This document shows, piece after piece, positions 10,429 through 21,966 of a stretch of DNA of 64,000 nucleotides. The position numbers and the translations under genes were made by a program. The DNA lies in NCBI RefSeq assembly GCF_024449095.1, contig NZ_CP024627.1:2976001-3040000 (forward strand). Direction: 5' to 3'. Below the pieces are notes generated by a model. That model saw nothing but the letters and a program-made list of their open reading frames with translations. It did no database searches and was not told the origin of the DNA. Source of the DNA: Vibrio coralliilyticus. Its GTDB lineage: Bacteria > Pseudomonadota > Gammaproteobacteria > Enterobacterales > Vibrionaceae. The first letter of the stretch is position 1. Each line of letters starts with the position of its first letter.

Positions 10429-11253
10429 TTACTTGTTACGACGACGTACGATGTACTTGTCGGTGCGTTTGTTCTTACGAGTCTTGAAGCCTTTAGTTGG
10501 CTGACCCCATGGTGAAACTGGGTGACGACCACCAGAAGTACGGCCTTCACCACCACCGTGTGGGTGGTCTACTGGGTTCATCACAACACCACGAACGGTT
10601 GGACGAACACCACGCCAGCGGCTAGCACCAGCTTTACCAAGTTCACGTAGCATGTGCTCAGAGTTACCAACTTCACCGATTGTTGCACGGCCTTCAGAAA
10701 GTACTTTGCGCATTTCGCCAGAACGTAGACGGATAGTTACGTATGCACCGTCGCGAGCAACGATTTGAGCATATGCACCAGCCGAACGAGCTAGCTGACC
10801 ACCTTTACCAGGCTTAAGTTCAACGTTGTGTACAGTTGAACCTACTGGGATGTTACGCATTGGAAGTGCGTTACCAGCTTTGATTGGTGCATCTGCACCA
10901 GACTGGATAGCATCACCAGCTTGAACACCTTTAGGTGCTAGGATGTAACGACGCTCACCGTCTGCGTACAGAACTAGAGCGATGTTAGCGCTACGGTTTG
11001 GATCGTATTCTAGACGCTCAACTTTCGCTGGGATACCGTCTTTAGTACGTTTGAAGTCAATGACACGGTAGTGGTGCTTGTGACCTCCGCCGATGTGACG
11101 TACTGTAATACGACCGTTGTTGTTACGACCACCGTTCTTAGAGTTTTTCTCTAGAAGAGGTGCGTATGGCTTGCCCTTGTGTAGGTCAGCGTTAACAACT
11201 TTAACAACGTGACGACGACCAGGGGAAGTCGGCTTACATTTAACAATAGCCAT
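10429..11253 (-). CDS. rplB: 50S ribosomal protein L2 (uL2)
   Basis: Large-subunit protein needed for subunit association and peptidyl-transferase activity. It has 274 residues. The C-terminal signature [20 protein letters not shown] holds the conserved histidine linked to peptide-bond formation. It follows rplW by 16 bases. Confidence 0.98.
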   Translation of the reverse strand: MAIVKCKPTSPGRRHVVKVVNADLHKGKPYAPLLEKNSKNGGRNNNGRITVRHIGGGHKHHYRVIDFKRTKDGIPAKVERLEYDPNRSANIALVLYADGERRYILAPKGVQAGDAIQSGADAPIKAGNALPMRNIPVGSTVHNVELKPGKGGQLARSAGAYAQIVARDGAYVTIRLRSGEMRKVLSEGRATIGEVGNSEHMLRELGKAGASRWRGVRPTVRGVVMNPVDHPHGGGEGRTSGGRHPVSPWGQPTKGFKTRKNKRTDKYIVRRRNK

Positions 11254-11269
11254 TTCTCAACTACTCCTG

Positions 11270-11572
11270 TTATTCCGCGCCGCCAACGAAGTCAAGATCT
11301 TGACCTTCTTTCAAAGTAACGTACGCTTTCTTAACGTCGCTGCGGCGACCTTGGCGTAGACCTTGACGTTTGGTCTTACCCTTATTAATAAGAGTATTTA
11401 CAGACTTAACTTCAACTTCAAATAGCTTTTCTACAGCTGCTTTGATCTCTTTTTTAGTAGCATCTTTAGCTACTTTGAAAACGATAGTGTTCGCTTTCTC
11501 AGCTGCCATGGTTGCTTTTTCAGAGATGTGCGGTGCACGTAGAACTTTTAGGATACGCTCTTCAGTGATCAT
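11270..11572 (-). CDS. rplW: 50S ribosomal protein L23 (uL23)
   Basis: Tunnel-exit protein that forms the main docking site for trigger factor, SRP and SecY. It has 100 residues and starts [20 protein letters not shown]. The first four bases overlap the end of rplD, so translation is probably coupled. Confidence 0.98.
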   Translation of the reverse strand: MITEERILKVLRAPHISEKATMAAEKANTIVFKVAKDATKKEIKAAVEKLFEVEVKSVNTLINKGKTKRQGLRQGRRSDVKKAYVTLKEGQDLDFVGGAE

Positions 11573-12171
11573 GCTAGCATCTCCTCTACTTGCTTAACTG
11601 CTTCAGCAGTAATTACAACCTTGTCAAACGCAATTAGCGATACTGGGTCGATACCAGCAACGTCACGTGCGTCAACTTTGTATAGGTTACGAGCAGCTAG
11701 GAATAGATTCTCGTCTACTTCGCTAGTCACGATAAGCGCGTCAGTTAGCTCAAGCTCTTTAAGCTTAGCTACAAGCTCTTTAGTTTTAGGTGCTTCTACT
11801 GAGAAGTTATCAACAACGATTAGACGCTCTTGACGAACAAGCTCAGAAAGAATGCTCTTCATAGCACCACGGTACATTTTTTTGTTTACTTTTTGGCTGT
11901 GATCTTGTGGTTTCGCAGCAAAAGTAACACCACCTGTACGCCAGATTGGGCTACGGATTGTACCAGCACGTGCACGGCCAGTACCTTTTTGACGCCATGG
12001 CTTAGCGCCACCGCCTGCAACTTCTGAACGTGTTTTTTGAGCACGAGTACCTTGACGAGCACCTGCTGCATACGCAACAACTACTTGGTGTACAAGAGCT
12101 TCGTTAAACTCACGTCCGAAAGTAGTTTCGGAAACAGTTAGTGCATCAGCACCTTTAACCATTAGTTCCAT
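11569..12171 (-). CDS. rplD: 50S ribosomal protein L4 (uL4)
   Basis: Assembly-initiator protein whose long loop ([20 protein letters not shown], about 51-70) reaches the tunnel constriction. In E. coli L4 also represses the S10 operon, by both premature termination and translation block in the leader. It has 200 residues. It lies 17 bases after rplC. Confidence 0.98.
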   Translation of the reverse strand: MELMVKGADALTVSETTFGREFNEALVHQVVVAYAAGARQGTRAQKTRSEVAGGGAKPWRQKGTGRARAGTIRSPIWRTGGVTFAAKPQDHSQKVNKKMYRGAMKSILSELVRQERLIVVDNFSVEAPKTKELVAKLKELELTDALIVTSEVDENLFLAARNLYKVDARDVAGIDPVSLIAFDKVVITAEAVKQVEEMLA

Positions 12172-12188
12172 TACTTACTCCTGAGACG

Positions 12189-12818
12189 TTATGCTTTAAC
12201 AGCTGGTTTAACGATCACGTTACCGCCTGTTGCGCCAGGGACTGCACCTTTAATAAGAAGCAGGTTGCGCTCAGCGTCAACACGTACGATCTCTAGGTTT
12301 TGAGTCGTTACACGCTCAGCACCCATGTGACCTGCCATTTTCTTGCCTTTAAATACGCGACCTGGAGTCTGACATTGACCGATAGAACCAGGAGCACGGT
12401 GAGACAATGAGTTACCGTGAGTCATATCTTGAGTAGAGAAGTTCCAACGCTTAACAGCGCCTTGGAAGCCTTTACCTTTAGATGTACCAGTAACGTCTAC
12501 TTTCTTAGTTTCGTTGAACAGTTCAACAGTTAGTTCAGCACCAACTTCAAACTCTTCACCGTTTTCCAAACGGAATTCCCAAAGACCGCGACCAGCTTCA
12601 ACACCTGCTTTCGCAAAGTGGCCAGCTTCTGGCTTAGAAACACGGTTAGCTTTCTTAGCACCAGTAGTTACCTGGATTGCTGCGTAGCCGTCAGTTTCAA
12701 GTGTACGCACTTGAGATACACGGTTAGCTTCAACCTCAACAACTGTTACTGGGATAGAAACGCCTTCTTCAGTAAATACGCGGGTCATGCCCACTTTACG
12801 ACCGATTAGACCAATCAT
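12189..12818 (-). CDS. rplC: 50S ribosomal protein L3 (uL3)
   Basis: One of two assembly-initiator proteins of the large subunit; its central extension reaches the peptidyl-transferase centre. It has 209 residues. The signature segment [20 protein letters not shown] is conserved; its glutamines include the site methylated by PrmB in enterobacteria. Second gene of the S10 operon, 14 bases after rpsJ. Confidence 0.98.
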   Translation of the reverse strand: MIGLIGRKVGMTRVFTEEGVSIPVTVVEVEANRVSQVRTLETDGYAAIQVTTGAKKANRVSKPEAGHFAKAGVEAGRGLWEFRLENGEEFEVGAELTVELFNETKKVDVTGTSKGKGFQGAVKRWNFSTQDMTHGNSLSHRAPGSIGQCQTPGRVFKGKKMAGHMGAERVTTQNLEIVRVDAERNLLLIKGAVPGATGGNVIVKPAVKA

Positions 12819-12832
12819 TCTTCTAATCTCCC

Positions 12833-13441
<609 letters not shown>

Positions 13442-13447
13442 CGACGC

Positions 13448-13475
13448 ATTATACAGATCACAATTTTATGTGCAA
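13448..13475 (-). promoter_or_regulatory. Sigma70 promoter of the S10 operon
   Basis: The minus strand reads TTGCAC, 16 bases, then a perfect TATAAT followed by GCG. The layout resembles the E. coli S10 promoter. It drives the long leader before rpsJ. Confidence 0.8.
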
Positions 13476-13524
13476 GGTTTGTTTGAAAAATAAACCAGAG
13501 CAGATATGAAGGTGGATTTCAGAA

Positions 13525-13560
13525 GCAAAAACGCAGACGGAGCTAGCCGATCTGCGTTTT
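13525..13560 (-). terminator. Terminator of rlmB
   Basis: On the minus strand AACGCAGA...TCTGCGTT forms an 8-bp stem with a 13-base loop that can pair further, followed by TTTTTGCTT. It lies about 30 bases past the rlmB stop and just upstream of the S10 promoter, so it isolates the two units. Confidence 0.75.
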
Positions 13561-13590
13561 GTTATTAGGAAGGTAGTCCTGTGTGTAAAG

Positions 13591-14328
13591 TCAAACGAGC
13601 CGTTGACGCACCGCTTCAAACAGACACACTCCAGAAGCAACAGAAACGTTCAAGCTCGACACACTGCCTGCCATTGGGATTTTAATTAGGTCATCACAGG
13701 TTTCACGTGTCAGGCGACGCATGCCATCACCTTCTGCTCCCATGACGATAGCAAGAGGCCCAGTTAACTTAGCTTGGTAGATGTCATGTGTCGCTTCACC
13801 GGCCGTACCGACAAACCAGATCCCCTGCTCTTGCAACGCACGCATAGTCCGCGCAAGGTTGGTTACGCGAACCAAAGGCACCGTTTCTGCTGCGCCACAA
13901 GCAACTTTGCTGACTGTCGCGTTAATGTTTGCTGATTTATCTTTAGGGACGATCACCGCTGCCACACCAGCCGCATCAGCATTTCGTAAACACGCTCCTA
14001 GGTTATGCGGATCGGTGACCCCATCCAATACCAGCAATAATGGTGCAGAGTGTTGGGCAAGGATGTCATCGAGATCATTTTCATTTAATTGCTTGGCAGG
14101 CTTCACCTTAGCCATAATGCCCTGGTGGTTAGCACCACGAGCTTTATCATCAAGAGTCTTACGTGTCATTTGTTGAATCGACACGCCACACATCTGGAGC
14201 TCATTTAGGATTGGCATTAAACGGTCATCTTGACGACCTTTTAATACAAAGGCTTCAACAAAGCGCTCTGGCTCTTTTGCCAATACCGCTTTTACTGCGT
14301 GAATCCCGTAAATAAATTCGTTACTCAT
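13591..14328 (-). CDS. rlmB: 23S rRNA (guanosine-2'-O)-methyltransferase RlmB
   Basis: Transfers a methyl group from S-adenosylmethionine to the ribose of G2251 in the 23S rRNA P loop. It has 245 residues (E. coli 243). An N-terminal L30e-like substrate domain (about 1-75) precedes the SPOUT knot domain. Knot motifs are visible: [14 protein letters not shown] (109-122), [10 protein letters not shown] (194-203) and [13 protein letters not shown] (217-229). It lies 12 bases downstream of rnr, as in other gammaproteobacteria, so the two are probably cotranscribed. Confidence 0.96.
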   Translation of the reverse strand: MSNEFIYGIHAVKAVLAKEPERFVEAFVLKGRQDDRLMPILNELQMCGVSIQQMTRKTLDDKARGANHQGIMAKVKPAKQLNENDLDDILAQHSAPLLLVLDGVTDPHNLGACLRNADAAGVAAVIVPKDKSANINATVSKVACGAAETVPLVRVTNLARTMRALQEQGIWFVGTAGEATHDIYQAKLTGPLAIVMGAEGDGMRRLTRETCDDLIKIPMAGSVSSLNVSVASGVCLFEAVRQRLV

Positions 14329-14340
14329 TACTTTATCCGA

Positions 14341-16797
14341 TTACTGTTTCTTGCTACGTGCTTTCTTAGCTTTATTACGTGGCTTTTTCTTACGTGCTTT
14401 ATCTGACTGCTTCGAGGCTTTTTTACCTTCTTCGGGGCCTGCGTCTGGGCGTTTGGCTGGTTCAACCAAAGGTTTGGCCTTATCTACTGAACGTCGACCA
14501 GTCGCAGCCGCATTCTTTTTCGCTTTGGCTTTTTTCTGCGCCTCAGCAGCACGCTTCTTAGCGGTTTTTCCTTTGCCGCGTAGCTTACGATTTGTTTCGA
14601 TCAATTCAAAGTCTATTTGTCGATCATCAAGGTTGACGGAAAGTACTTTGACTTTAACGGCATCACCAAGCCGATAAATAGCGCCAAAGCTTTCACCAAT
14701 AAGTCTTTGGCCAATAGGGTCAAATTGATAATAGTCATTAGCAAGCGTCGAAATATGCACCAACCCGTCAATATGTAACTCTGTCAGACGCACGAAGAAA
14801 CCAAAACCGGTGACATTAGCTATAACACCATCCAGCTCTTCTCCGACATGATCTTGCATATATTCACACTTAAGCCAGTCAGACACTTCACGCGTCGCAT
14901 CATCAGCACGACGCTCTGTCATCGAACACTGCTCACCATAGAAGTCCATATCATCAAAGGAGTAATGGAAGCCACCTGTAGGTGTCCAACGATCTTTCAG
15001 CGTGCCATTCTCTTTTGCAATCAGATATTTGATTGCCCGATGAAGCAAGAGGTCCGGATAGCGGCGAATAGGGGAAGTAAAGTGCGCGTAGCGTTTTAAT
15101 GCCAAACCAAAGTGACCACAGTTATCGGCGTTGTACACCGCCTGCTTCATTGAGCGAAGCAACATGGTTTGAATCAACTCTTTATCCGCACGTTCACCAA
15201 TCTGCTTGACCAAATCTGCATAGTCTGTCGGTGAAGGCTCTAAACCACCATTGAGATGTAAACCTAATTCGCCTAAGAAGTCACGGAAACCTTGTAATCT
15301 CAGCTCACCCGGAGATTCGTGAATGCGGTATAGTGCTGGCTCTTTTGCTTTTTCAACCAAGGAAGCAGAAGCAATATTGGCAAGAATCATACATTCTTCG
15401 ATAATCTTATGCGCATCGTTACGGATTACCGGTTCGATGCTGTCAATCTTACGCTCAGCATTAAAGATGAACTTAGTTTCGACCGTTTCAAACTCGATAG
15501 CGCCACGATTATCTCGAGCGTGCTTAAGCACTTTGTACATCTTATGCAGCTCTTCCAAGTGCGGAACTAATGGCTCATATCTTTGACGCAGCTCTTCATC
15601 TCCTTCAAGGATATCGTTCACCTTGTTGTAAGTCAGACGAGCATGTGAGTTCATCACCGCTTCGTAGTGCTTATAGCCAGATAACTTACCCGTCTCAGAA
15701 ATGGTCATCTCACACACCATACATAGGCGATCAACTTGCGGGTTAAGAGAACATAAGCCGTTAGACAATACTTCCGGAAGCATAGGCACCACTTGCGATG
15801 GGAAGTAAACCGAGTTACCGCGGTTAATCGCTTCTTTATCTAAAGCGCTATCAGGGCGGACATAATAACTCACATCGGCAATCGCCACCCATAGGCGCCA
15901 ACCGCCACTTTTCTTTTTCTGACAGAAAACTGCATCATCGAAATCACGCGCGTCTTCACCATCGATAGTCACTAGTGGTAGCTCACGAAGATCAACACGG
16001 CCTTGTTTCGCCTCTTCTGGAACCTCTTCACCCAGTCCCTCAATTTGCTTGTCGACAGCTTCAGGCCACTCATGGGGAATTTGGTGAGTGCGGATTGCGA
16101 TTTGCGTTTCCATGCCCGGTGCCATATTTTCACCTAGCACCTCAATGACTTTTCCCATCATGCCGCGAGAGCGAGAGCCACGGTCAGTGATTTCAATCAC
16201 CACAACGTTCCCCATACGAGCCCCGGCTCGCTGATCATTTGGAATCAGAATATCTTGGCTGATACGTGAATCATCAGGGACAACGTATGAGTAGCCATAC
16301 TCAAGGAAGAAACGTCCCACAATCTGCGTTGCTCGCTCTTCTAAAACGCGAACAAGTCGCCCTTCCTTTCGCCCTCGCTTAGAGTTGTCCGTTGGTTGCA
16401 CCAGTACATAGTCACCATGAATGATGTTCTTCATCTGATGATGTGGCAGCACTATGTCATTATCTTTACCAACACTGCCTTCTGGACGAACCCAACCGTG
16501 GCCGTCCTTGTGGCCAATCACGTAGCCTTTGACCATTTCGAGCTTTTCCGGCAAGGCGTAGCATTGACGACGCGTAAACACCAATTGACCATCACGCTCC
16601 ATCGCTCTCAGTCTACGACGTAAACCTTCATACTGCTCTTCGCCTTCTAAATGTAGGGCTTCAAACAAGTCATTGCGATTCAAGGGAACACCCGCCTGTG
16701 CGAGAAACTCAAGAATGAACTCCCGGCTTGGAACAGGGTTTTCATAATTTTCTGATTCACGAGCTGCAAATGGATCGTTTGGTGTGCTTTCTGACAT
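14341..16797 (-). CDS. rnr: Ribonuclease R
   Basis: Processive 3'-to-5' exoribonuclease that degrades structured RNA, takes part in rRNA quality control and trans-translation, and is cold-induced in many bacteria. It has 818 residues: an N-terminal helix-turn-helix (about 20-80), two cold-shock domains (85-240), the RNB domain, then an S1 domain with [14 protein letters not shown] (about 650-720). The catalytic aspartates D279, D285, D287 and D288 ([10 protein letters not shown]) are intact. A long Lys/Ala-rich tail ends the protein, as in E. coli where it helps unwind RNA. Confidence 0.97.
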   Translation of the reverse strand: MSESTPNDPFAARESENYENPVPSREFILEFLAQAGVPLNRNDLFEALHLEGEEQYEGLRRRLRAMERDGQLVFTRRQCYALPEKLEMVKGYVIGHKDGHGWVRPEGSVGKDNDIVLPHHQMKNIIHGDYVLVQPTDNSKRGRKEGRLVRVLEERATQIVGRFFLEYGYSYVVPDDSRISQDILIPNDQRAGARMGNVVVIEITDRGSRSRGMMGKVIEVLGENMAPGMETQIAIRTHQIPHEWPEAVDKQIEGLGEEVPEEAKQGRVDLRELPLVTIDGEDARDFDDAVFCQKKKSGGWRLWVAIADVSYYVRPDSALDKEAINRGNSVYFPSQVVPMLPEVLSNGLCSLNPQVDRLCMVCEMTISETGKLSGYKHYEAVMNSHARLTYNKVNDILEGDEELRQRYEPLVPHLEELHKMYKVLKHARDNRGAIEFETVETKFIFNAERKIDSIEPVIRNDAHKIIEECMILANIASASLVEKAKEPALYRIHESPGELRLQGFRDFLGELGLHLNGGLEPSPTDYADLVKQIGERADKELIQTMLLRSMKQAVYNADNCGHFGLALKRYAHFTSPIRRYPDLLLHRAIKYLIAKENGTLKDRWTPTGGFHYSFDDMDFYGEQCSMTERRADDATREVSDWLKCEYMQDHVGEELDGVIANVTGFGFFVRLTELHIDGLVHISTLANDYYQFDPIGQRLIGESFGAIYRLGDAVKVKVLSVNLDDRQIDFELIETNRKLRGKGKTAKKRAAEAQKKAKAKKNAAATGRRSVDKAKPLVEPAKRPDAGPEEGKKASKQSDKARKKKPRNKAKKARSKKQ

Positions 16798-16971
16798 AGG
16801 CGCGCCTAATTAAACAAGGAAGGTAATTAAAGCTAGTATATCCGACTCACTTACTAAGCTACAGGATAGATAGATTAAAAAGCCAAATTCTATTGTGTTT
16901 TCATCTGTTAACATCTTTGATCACGATCTTTTACAACAAAATTCAAAGATCACACTTTGATGAAAATGACA

Positions 16972-16987
16972 AAGCAAACGATTGCAA
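16972..16987 (+). promoter_or_regulatory. PurR-like operator upstream of the secreted amidohydrolase
   Basis: The 16-mer AAGCAAACGATTGCAA matches 12 of 16 positions of the E. coli PurR consensus ACGCAAACGTTTGCGT, including the central GCAAACG and TTGC. It lies 64 bases before the ATG of the amidohydrolase gene. The match is direct. PurR control is inferred, because other LacI-family repressors use similar CG-centred palindromes. Confidence 0.45.
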
Positions 16988-16988
16988 A

Positions 16989-17002
16989 AGTGAAATTTCA
17001 CT
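16989..17002 (+). repeat. 14-bp perfect palindrome AGTGAAATTTCACT
   Basis: A perfect inverted repeat lies one base after the PurR-like box and 48 bases before the start codon at 17051. The half-site AGTGA resembles a CRP half-site, but the spacing is two bases short of a CRP box. It may be the operator of another regulator. Confidence 0.5.
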
Positions 17003-17050
17003 CTATTATCCAGTCAAATTTTACTGTTTATATTTTATTTAGGTTTCGTT

Positions 17051-18454
17051 ATGAGTATTAAGCGTACTTTACTTTCCGCTGCAGTTGCAGGGTTATGTTC
17101 CTTATCCGTTTCTGCCGCCGAGAAAGTCGATCTGATGATCACAGATGCGATGGTATTAACCATGAATCATGACAAGCAGGTGTATGAAAAAGGCACTGTT
17201 GTGATCAAAGATAATAAGATTTTGGCCGTTGGTGACCAATCGCTTGAATCACAATACCAAGCTAAGAAAACACTCGATGTTGATGGTGATATCGTGATGC
17301 CAGGCCTGATTAACACGCACACTCACGTATCAATGACTGTCTTTCGTTCGCTAGCGGACGATGTTCCTGACCGACTACACCGTTATATCTTCCCGCTTGA
17401 AGCTAAGCTCGTCTCCCGTGATATGGTACGCATTGGTGCCAACCTAGGTAACGTCGAAATGGTCAAAGGGGGCGTGACGACTTATGCCGACATGTACTAC
17501 TTTGAAGACGAAGTGGCTAAAACTGTCGATAAAATCGGCATGCGAGCCATTCTTGGCGAAACAGTGATTAAATTCCCAGTTGCTGATGCAGCCAATGCAG
17601 AAGAAGGTATTCAGTACGCGCTCAACTTTATTGAAGAGTACAAAGACCACCCTCGCATTACACCCGCATTCGCCCCGCATGCACCTTACACCAATACAAC
17701 AGAAACTCTGCAGAAGATTGCCAAACTATCACTGGAGAAGGATGTTCCAGTCATGATTCACCTTGCAGAATCGCATCGTGAAGAAGAAAAAATCGCTGAG
17801 CGTGCTGAAGGAATGTCTCCCGTTGAGTACATGGATAGCATTGGCGCGCTCAACAAAAACTTAGTTGGCGCACATATGATTCTCGTCGATGACAAAGACA
17901 TTGAATTGGTCAAGCAATCGGATATGGGCGTTGCCCATAACATGAGTGCCAACATTAAGTCAGCGAAAGGCGTATCACCAGCGCTTAAGATGTACGATCA
18001 AGGCGTTCGTATTGGTTTAGGCACTGATGGTCCAATGTCTGGCAACACACTAAGCACCATTGATGAATTCAATCAGGTCGCTAAAGTGCATAAGCTGGTT
18101 AACAAAGACCGTGCTGCTATGCCACCGATTAAAGTGATCGATATGGCGACCATGGGCGCAGCAAAAGCACTGCATATGGAAGACAAAATCGGCTCACTAG
18201 AGGAAGGAAAGCTAGCGGATATCATCGTTGTCGATACCAAAGCACCAAACATGGTGCCCGTATACAACCCATACTCTGCATTGGTTTATTCTGCAAATTC
18301 TGGCAACGTCCGCCATTCCATTGTTGACGGAAAAATTCTGATGGAAGATCGCAAGATGCTAACCGTAAATGAAGCAGCGATTCGTAAAGAAGCGCTTGAG
18401 TTTACAGAAGTCGTACGAGAGACCGTGATTGAATCAGGGGAAGTCGTACAATAA
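17051..18454 (+). CDS. Secreted amidohydrolase of the MTA/SAH deaminase type
   Basis: A 467-residue metal-dependent hydrolase of the cytosine-deaminase-like superfamily. A signal peptide is visible: basic MSIKR, hydrophobic core, and a VSAA cleavage site near 20-23, so the enzyme is probably periplasmic. Metal and catalytic residues line up with 5'-methylthioadenosine/S-adenosylhomocysteine deaminases: H90 and H92 (NTHTH), H237 and E240 (HLAE), H275 (GAHMIL) and D326 (GTDG). The likely reaction is deamination of a purine nucleoside or related compound, but the substrate cannot be read from sequence. It is a lone plus-strand gene between divergent rnr and convergent motX, with a PurR-like box upstream. 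Its homologues are mostly cytoplasmic, so secretion is the odd feature. Confidence 0.8.
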   Translation: MSIKRTLLSAAVAGLCSLSVSAAEKVDLMITDAMVLTMNHDKQVYEKGTVVIKDNKILAVGDQSLESQYQAKKTLDVDGDIVMPGLINTHTHVSMTVFRSLADDVPDRLHRYIFPLEAKLVSRDMVRIGANLGNVEMVKGGVTTYADMYYFEDEVAKTVDKIGMRAILGETVIKFPVADAANAEEGIQYALNFIEEYKDHPRITPAFAPHAPYTNTTETLQKIAKLSLEKDVPVMIHLAESHREEEKIAERAEGMSPVEYMDSIGALNKNLVGAHMILVDDKDIELVKQSDMGVAHNMSANIKSAKGVSPALKMYDQGVRIGLGTDGPMSGNTLSTIDEFNQVAKVHKLVNKDRAAMPPIKVIDMATMGAAKALHMEDKIGSLEEGKLADIIVVDTKAPNMVPVYNPYSALVYSANSGNVRHSIVDGKILMEDRKMLTVNEAAIRKEALEFTEVVRETVIESGEVVQ

Positions 18455-18476
18455 TCCCCCCTGTCTTAAAGCAGCA

Positions 18477-18506
18477 ATGCCCAGCAAGTGCTGGGCATTT
18501 TCTTTT
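18477..18506. terminator. Terminator between the amidohydrolase and motX
   Basis: AATGCCCAGC-AAGT-GCTGGGCATT forms a perfect 10-bp stem followed by TTCTTTT on the plus strand. The genes converge here, so it may serve both; the minus-strand tail is weak. Confidence 0.85.
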
Positions 18507-18539
18507 CATTCACGCTCTGAGTGCAGTCAGGTCGATGAG

Positions 18540-19178
18540 TTACCAGAAGGTATCGCGTTTTTTGGCTCTGGCAATAATATTTTGTGGCATTCTCCGCTCT
18601 AAGCCTTGGCGCAGAATCGAAATACGTTTGTGCGTGCGCTGATCAGCTGTCACTGAGTTGTATAGCCAGCGATAGGCATCTTCGTAATCCAGCGGACTGC
18701 CATAGTCACGCAGTAACAGCTCCGCTAAGTGAATACGTGCCTTAAGGTTACCCATTGCAGCCGCTTCACGCAAATAGGGGATCGCACGCTCTTTGTCCTG
18801 CTGAACTAAGGTACCGCGCGAATAATAACGCCCGAGCTGTTCCAGTGCTGCTGGCAAGCCCTGATGCGCTGCATTTTCCATATAGTACAAGCCCAGTTCG
18901 ACATCCTGCTCGACACAGACACCCCACGCTAACATATCCCCATACAAAAATTCGTACGATGGCAGGCTGATCCTCGTTGCACGAGCAACAATGTCTTCAA
19001 CCAATTGGCAACTGTCTGCTTTGACCTGCTCTAAATGTTTATTTTCGTTGATCAGTTTTATCAGTTCAGCTTCGGTATAGATGGGAATCGGCTCACCAAT
19101 CTCAGTAAGTTCATTGGCATTAGCCATGGAGGCCCCAAACAAAAATACCATCGAAGCAGCTAACTTTCTTAGCTTCAT
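18540..19178 (-). CDS. motX: Sodium-type polar flagellar motor protein MotX
   Basis: Periplasmic component of the T ring that, with MotY, anchors the PomA/PomB stators of the Na+-driven polar flagellum in vibrios. The 212-residue reading starts at the ATG at 19178, where AAGAG sits 8 bases upstream; a GTG three codons earlier is less likely. A signal peptide (MKLRKLAASMVFLFGASMANA) is followed by Sel1-like repeats: GLYYMENAAHQGLPAALEQL and RAIPYLREAAAMGNLKARIH. Length and repeat layout match known MotX (about 211 residues). Single gene with its own sigma28-type promoter. Confidence 0.93.
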   Translation of the reverse strand: MKLRKLAASMVFLFGASMANANELTEIGEPIPIYTEAELIKLINENKHLEQVKADSCQLVEDIVARATRISLPSYEFLYGDMLAWGVCVEQDVELGLYYMENAAHQGLPAALEQLGRYYSRGTLVQQDKERAIPYLREAAAMGNLKARIHLAELLLRDYGSPLDYEDAYRWLYNSVTADQRTHKRISILRQGLERRMPQNIIARAKKRDTFW

Positions 19179-19302
19179 TGTCTGCACTCTTTGACTTCGA
19201 TAATGTCTCCACCTGTCTACTCACCACGACAGGCAATACAAGCTGGGTTCTTAGCAACCTGTATATTGAGGATTAACCGTACAAACGGCAATCTTGATAC
19301 CT

Positions 19303-19329
19303 GTATCGGCAATGACTGCTAACTCTTTA
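19303..19329 (-). promoter_or_regulatory. Sigma28 (FliA) promoter of motX
   Basis: The minus strand reads TAAA, exactly 15 bases, then GCCGATAC. The sigma28 consensus is TAAA-N15-GCCGATAA, so only the last base differs. It lies about 125 bases upstream of the motX ATG, consistent with the late flagellar class of vibrios. Confidence 0.8.
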
Positions 19330-19397
19330 ATCAAAATTGCCGAAAACTGGCAAAAACTTGCCACTGTCAGTATAGATAATGCATAAATATTGAGCAC

Positions 19398-19428
19398 AAA
19401 AAAACCAGCGTTTCCACGCTGGTTTTTA
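19398..19428 (-). terminator. Terminator of purA
   Basis: The minus strand reads AAAACCAGCGT-GGAA-ACGCTGGTTTT followed by further T residues, a perfect 11-bp stem. It begins about 20 bases after the purA stop. Confidence 0.9.
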
Positions 19429-19449
19429 AATCACTGAAAGCGAACAGAA

Positions 19450-20787
<1,338 letters not shown>

Positions 20788-20854
20788 TTAAAAATGGATT
20801 CTAGCACTGAATCACACTTCTTGCAGTCATTTTTTAATCATAGAAGTGTAATGA

Positions 20855-20877
20855 AGCACTAACCCTTTGTTAGTGCT
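20855..20877 (-). terminator. Probable terminator after the isoaspartyl peptidase gene
   Basis: AGCACTAAC/GTTAGTGCT forms a 9-bp stem with a 5-base loop, 23 bases past the stop of the minus-strand gene. The T tail is poor (TCATT), so efficiency is uncertain. Confidence 0.5.
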
Positions 20878-20899
20878 ACTATTAGGGGTCGTTTTGACT

Positions 20900-21841
20900 C
20901 TACTCATCCGAATAAATCTTCACTAGCAGGCTGCCATCCGCATCCATGCTCGCTCGGTACATGCCGCTGCTGTTCATCGCAAAGTGAACACGTCCATCAC
21001 CATCAATGGCGATCAGACCTCCTTCGCCTCCCATGGCCTTCAACTCGCCTTGAATCACCGTCTCGCAGGCCGTATGCACATCTTCCTTGAGATAACGCAT
21101 TCGCGCGGCCACATCACTCGCGACAGTCTTGCGAATAAAGTACTCCCCCATTCCGGTGGTCGATACCGCCACGTTACCATTTTCGGCAAACGTACCCGCG
21201 CCAATGATGGAAGAATCCCCCACTCGACCGTACTTTTTGTTGGTCACACCACCAGTACTGGTGGCTGCCGCTAAATTGCCTTGCTTGTCTAGAGCAACAG
21301 CGCCGACTGTGCCGTATTTCTTGTCATCCGGGTATTTCGACTCGGATAAGGCAAATAGGCCTTTCTCTTTCATCAACTGCAACTGGTCATAGCGTCGGTC
21401 AGTGAAGAAGTAATCTTGTTCGGTGTATTGATGGCCTTGCTCAAAGGCAAACTCTTCGGCCCCTTCTCCGATCAACAGCACATGGTTACTGTCTGTCATC
21501 ACATCACGAGCAAGCTCAATCGGGTTACGAATATGGCGCACGCCAGCCACTGCGCCTGCATTTGCGTCTTTACCGTGCATGACAGAGGCATCCATCTCAA
21601 CAATTTCCTTGTGCGTTAACACTGAGCCTCGACCAGCATTAAAGTTGACCGAATCCTCCAGCACCTTCACTGCGGCAACGACGGCATCCATAGCATCACC
21701 GCCACGAGCAAGAACCTCATGACCAGAACGAACGGACTTTTCTAAATCGTTGAGAATGTCCGCCTTTAACTCGTCACTCATCTGTTCACGTAAAATTGTC
21801 CCCGCACCGCCATGAATCGCGATTGAAAATGATTTACTCAC
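20900..21841 (-). CDS. iaaA: Isoaspartyl peptidase / L-asparaginase (plant-type, IaaA)
   Basis: N-terminal-nucleophile hydrolase that cleaves isoaspartyl dipeptides and asparagine after self-processing into two subunits. It has 313 residues. The autocleavage site lies before T178 in KKYGTVGAVALD; E. coli uses T179. The family motifs IAIHGGAGT (7-15) and STGGVTNKKYGRVGDSSIIG (195-214) are intact. No signal peptide is evident, so it is cytoplasmic. Single gene downstream of slyD, separated by a strong terminator. Confidence 0.93.
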   Translation of the reverse strand: MSKSFSIAIHGGAGTILREQMSDELKADILNDLEKSVRSGHEVLARGGDAMDAVVAAVKVLEDSVNFNAGRGSVLTHKEIVEMDASVMHGKDANAGAVAGVRHIRNPIELARDVMTDSNHVLLIGEGAEEFAFEQGHQYTEQDYFFTDRRYDQLQLMKEKGLFALSESKYPDDKKYGTVGAVALDKQGNLAAATSTGGVTNKKYGRVGDSSIIGAGTFAENGNVAVSTTGMGEYFIRKTVASDVAARMRYLKEDVHTACETVIQGELKAMGGEGGLIAIDGDGRVHFAMNSSGMYRASMDADGSLLVKIYSDE

Positions 21842-21888
21842 GTCCTACTCCTTTGAGTGTGCTTTGCTCTCATCACACCTTAGATAAA

Positions 21889-21925
21889 CAAAAAGCGCAA
21901 GCTAATCACTTAGCTTGCGCTTTAA
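21889..21925 (-). terminator. Terminator of slyD
   Basis: AAAGCGCAAGCTAA and TTAGCTTGCGCTTT form a perfect 14-bp stem around a 4-base loop, followed on the minus strand by TTTGTTTATC. A second hairpin (CACCTGAG/CTCAGGTG, about 21930-21953) sits between it and the slyD stop. Confidence 0.9.
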
Positions 21926-21966
21926 AATCGACACCTGAGCACAATACTCAGGTGGTCTTTTCTCTG

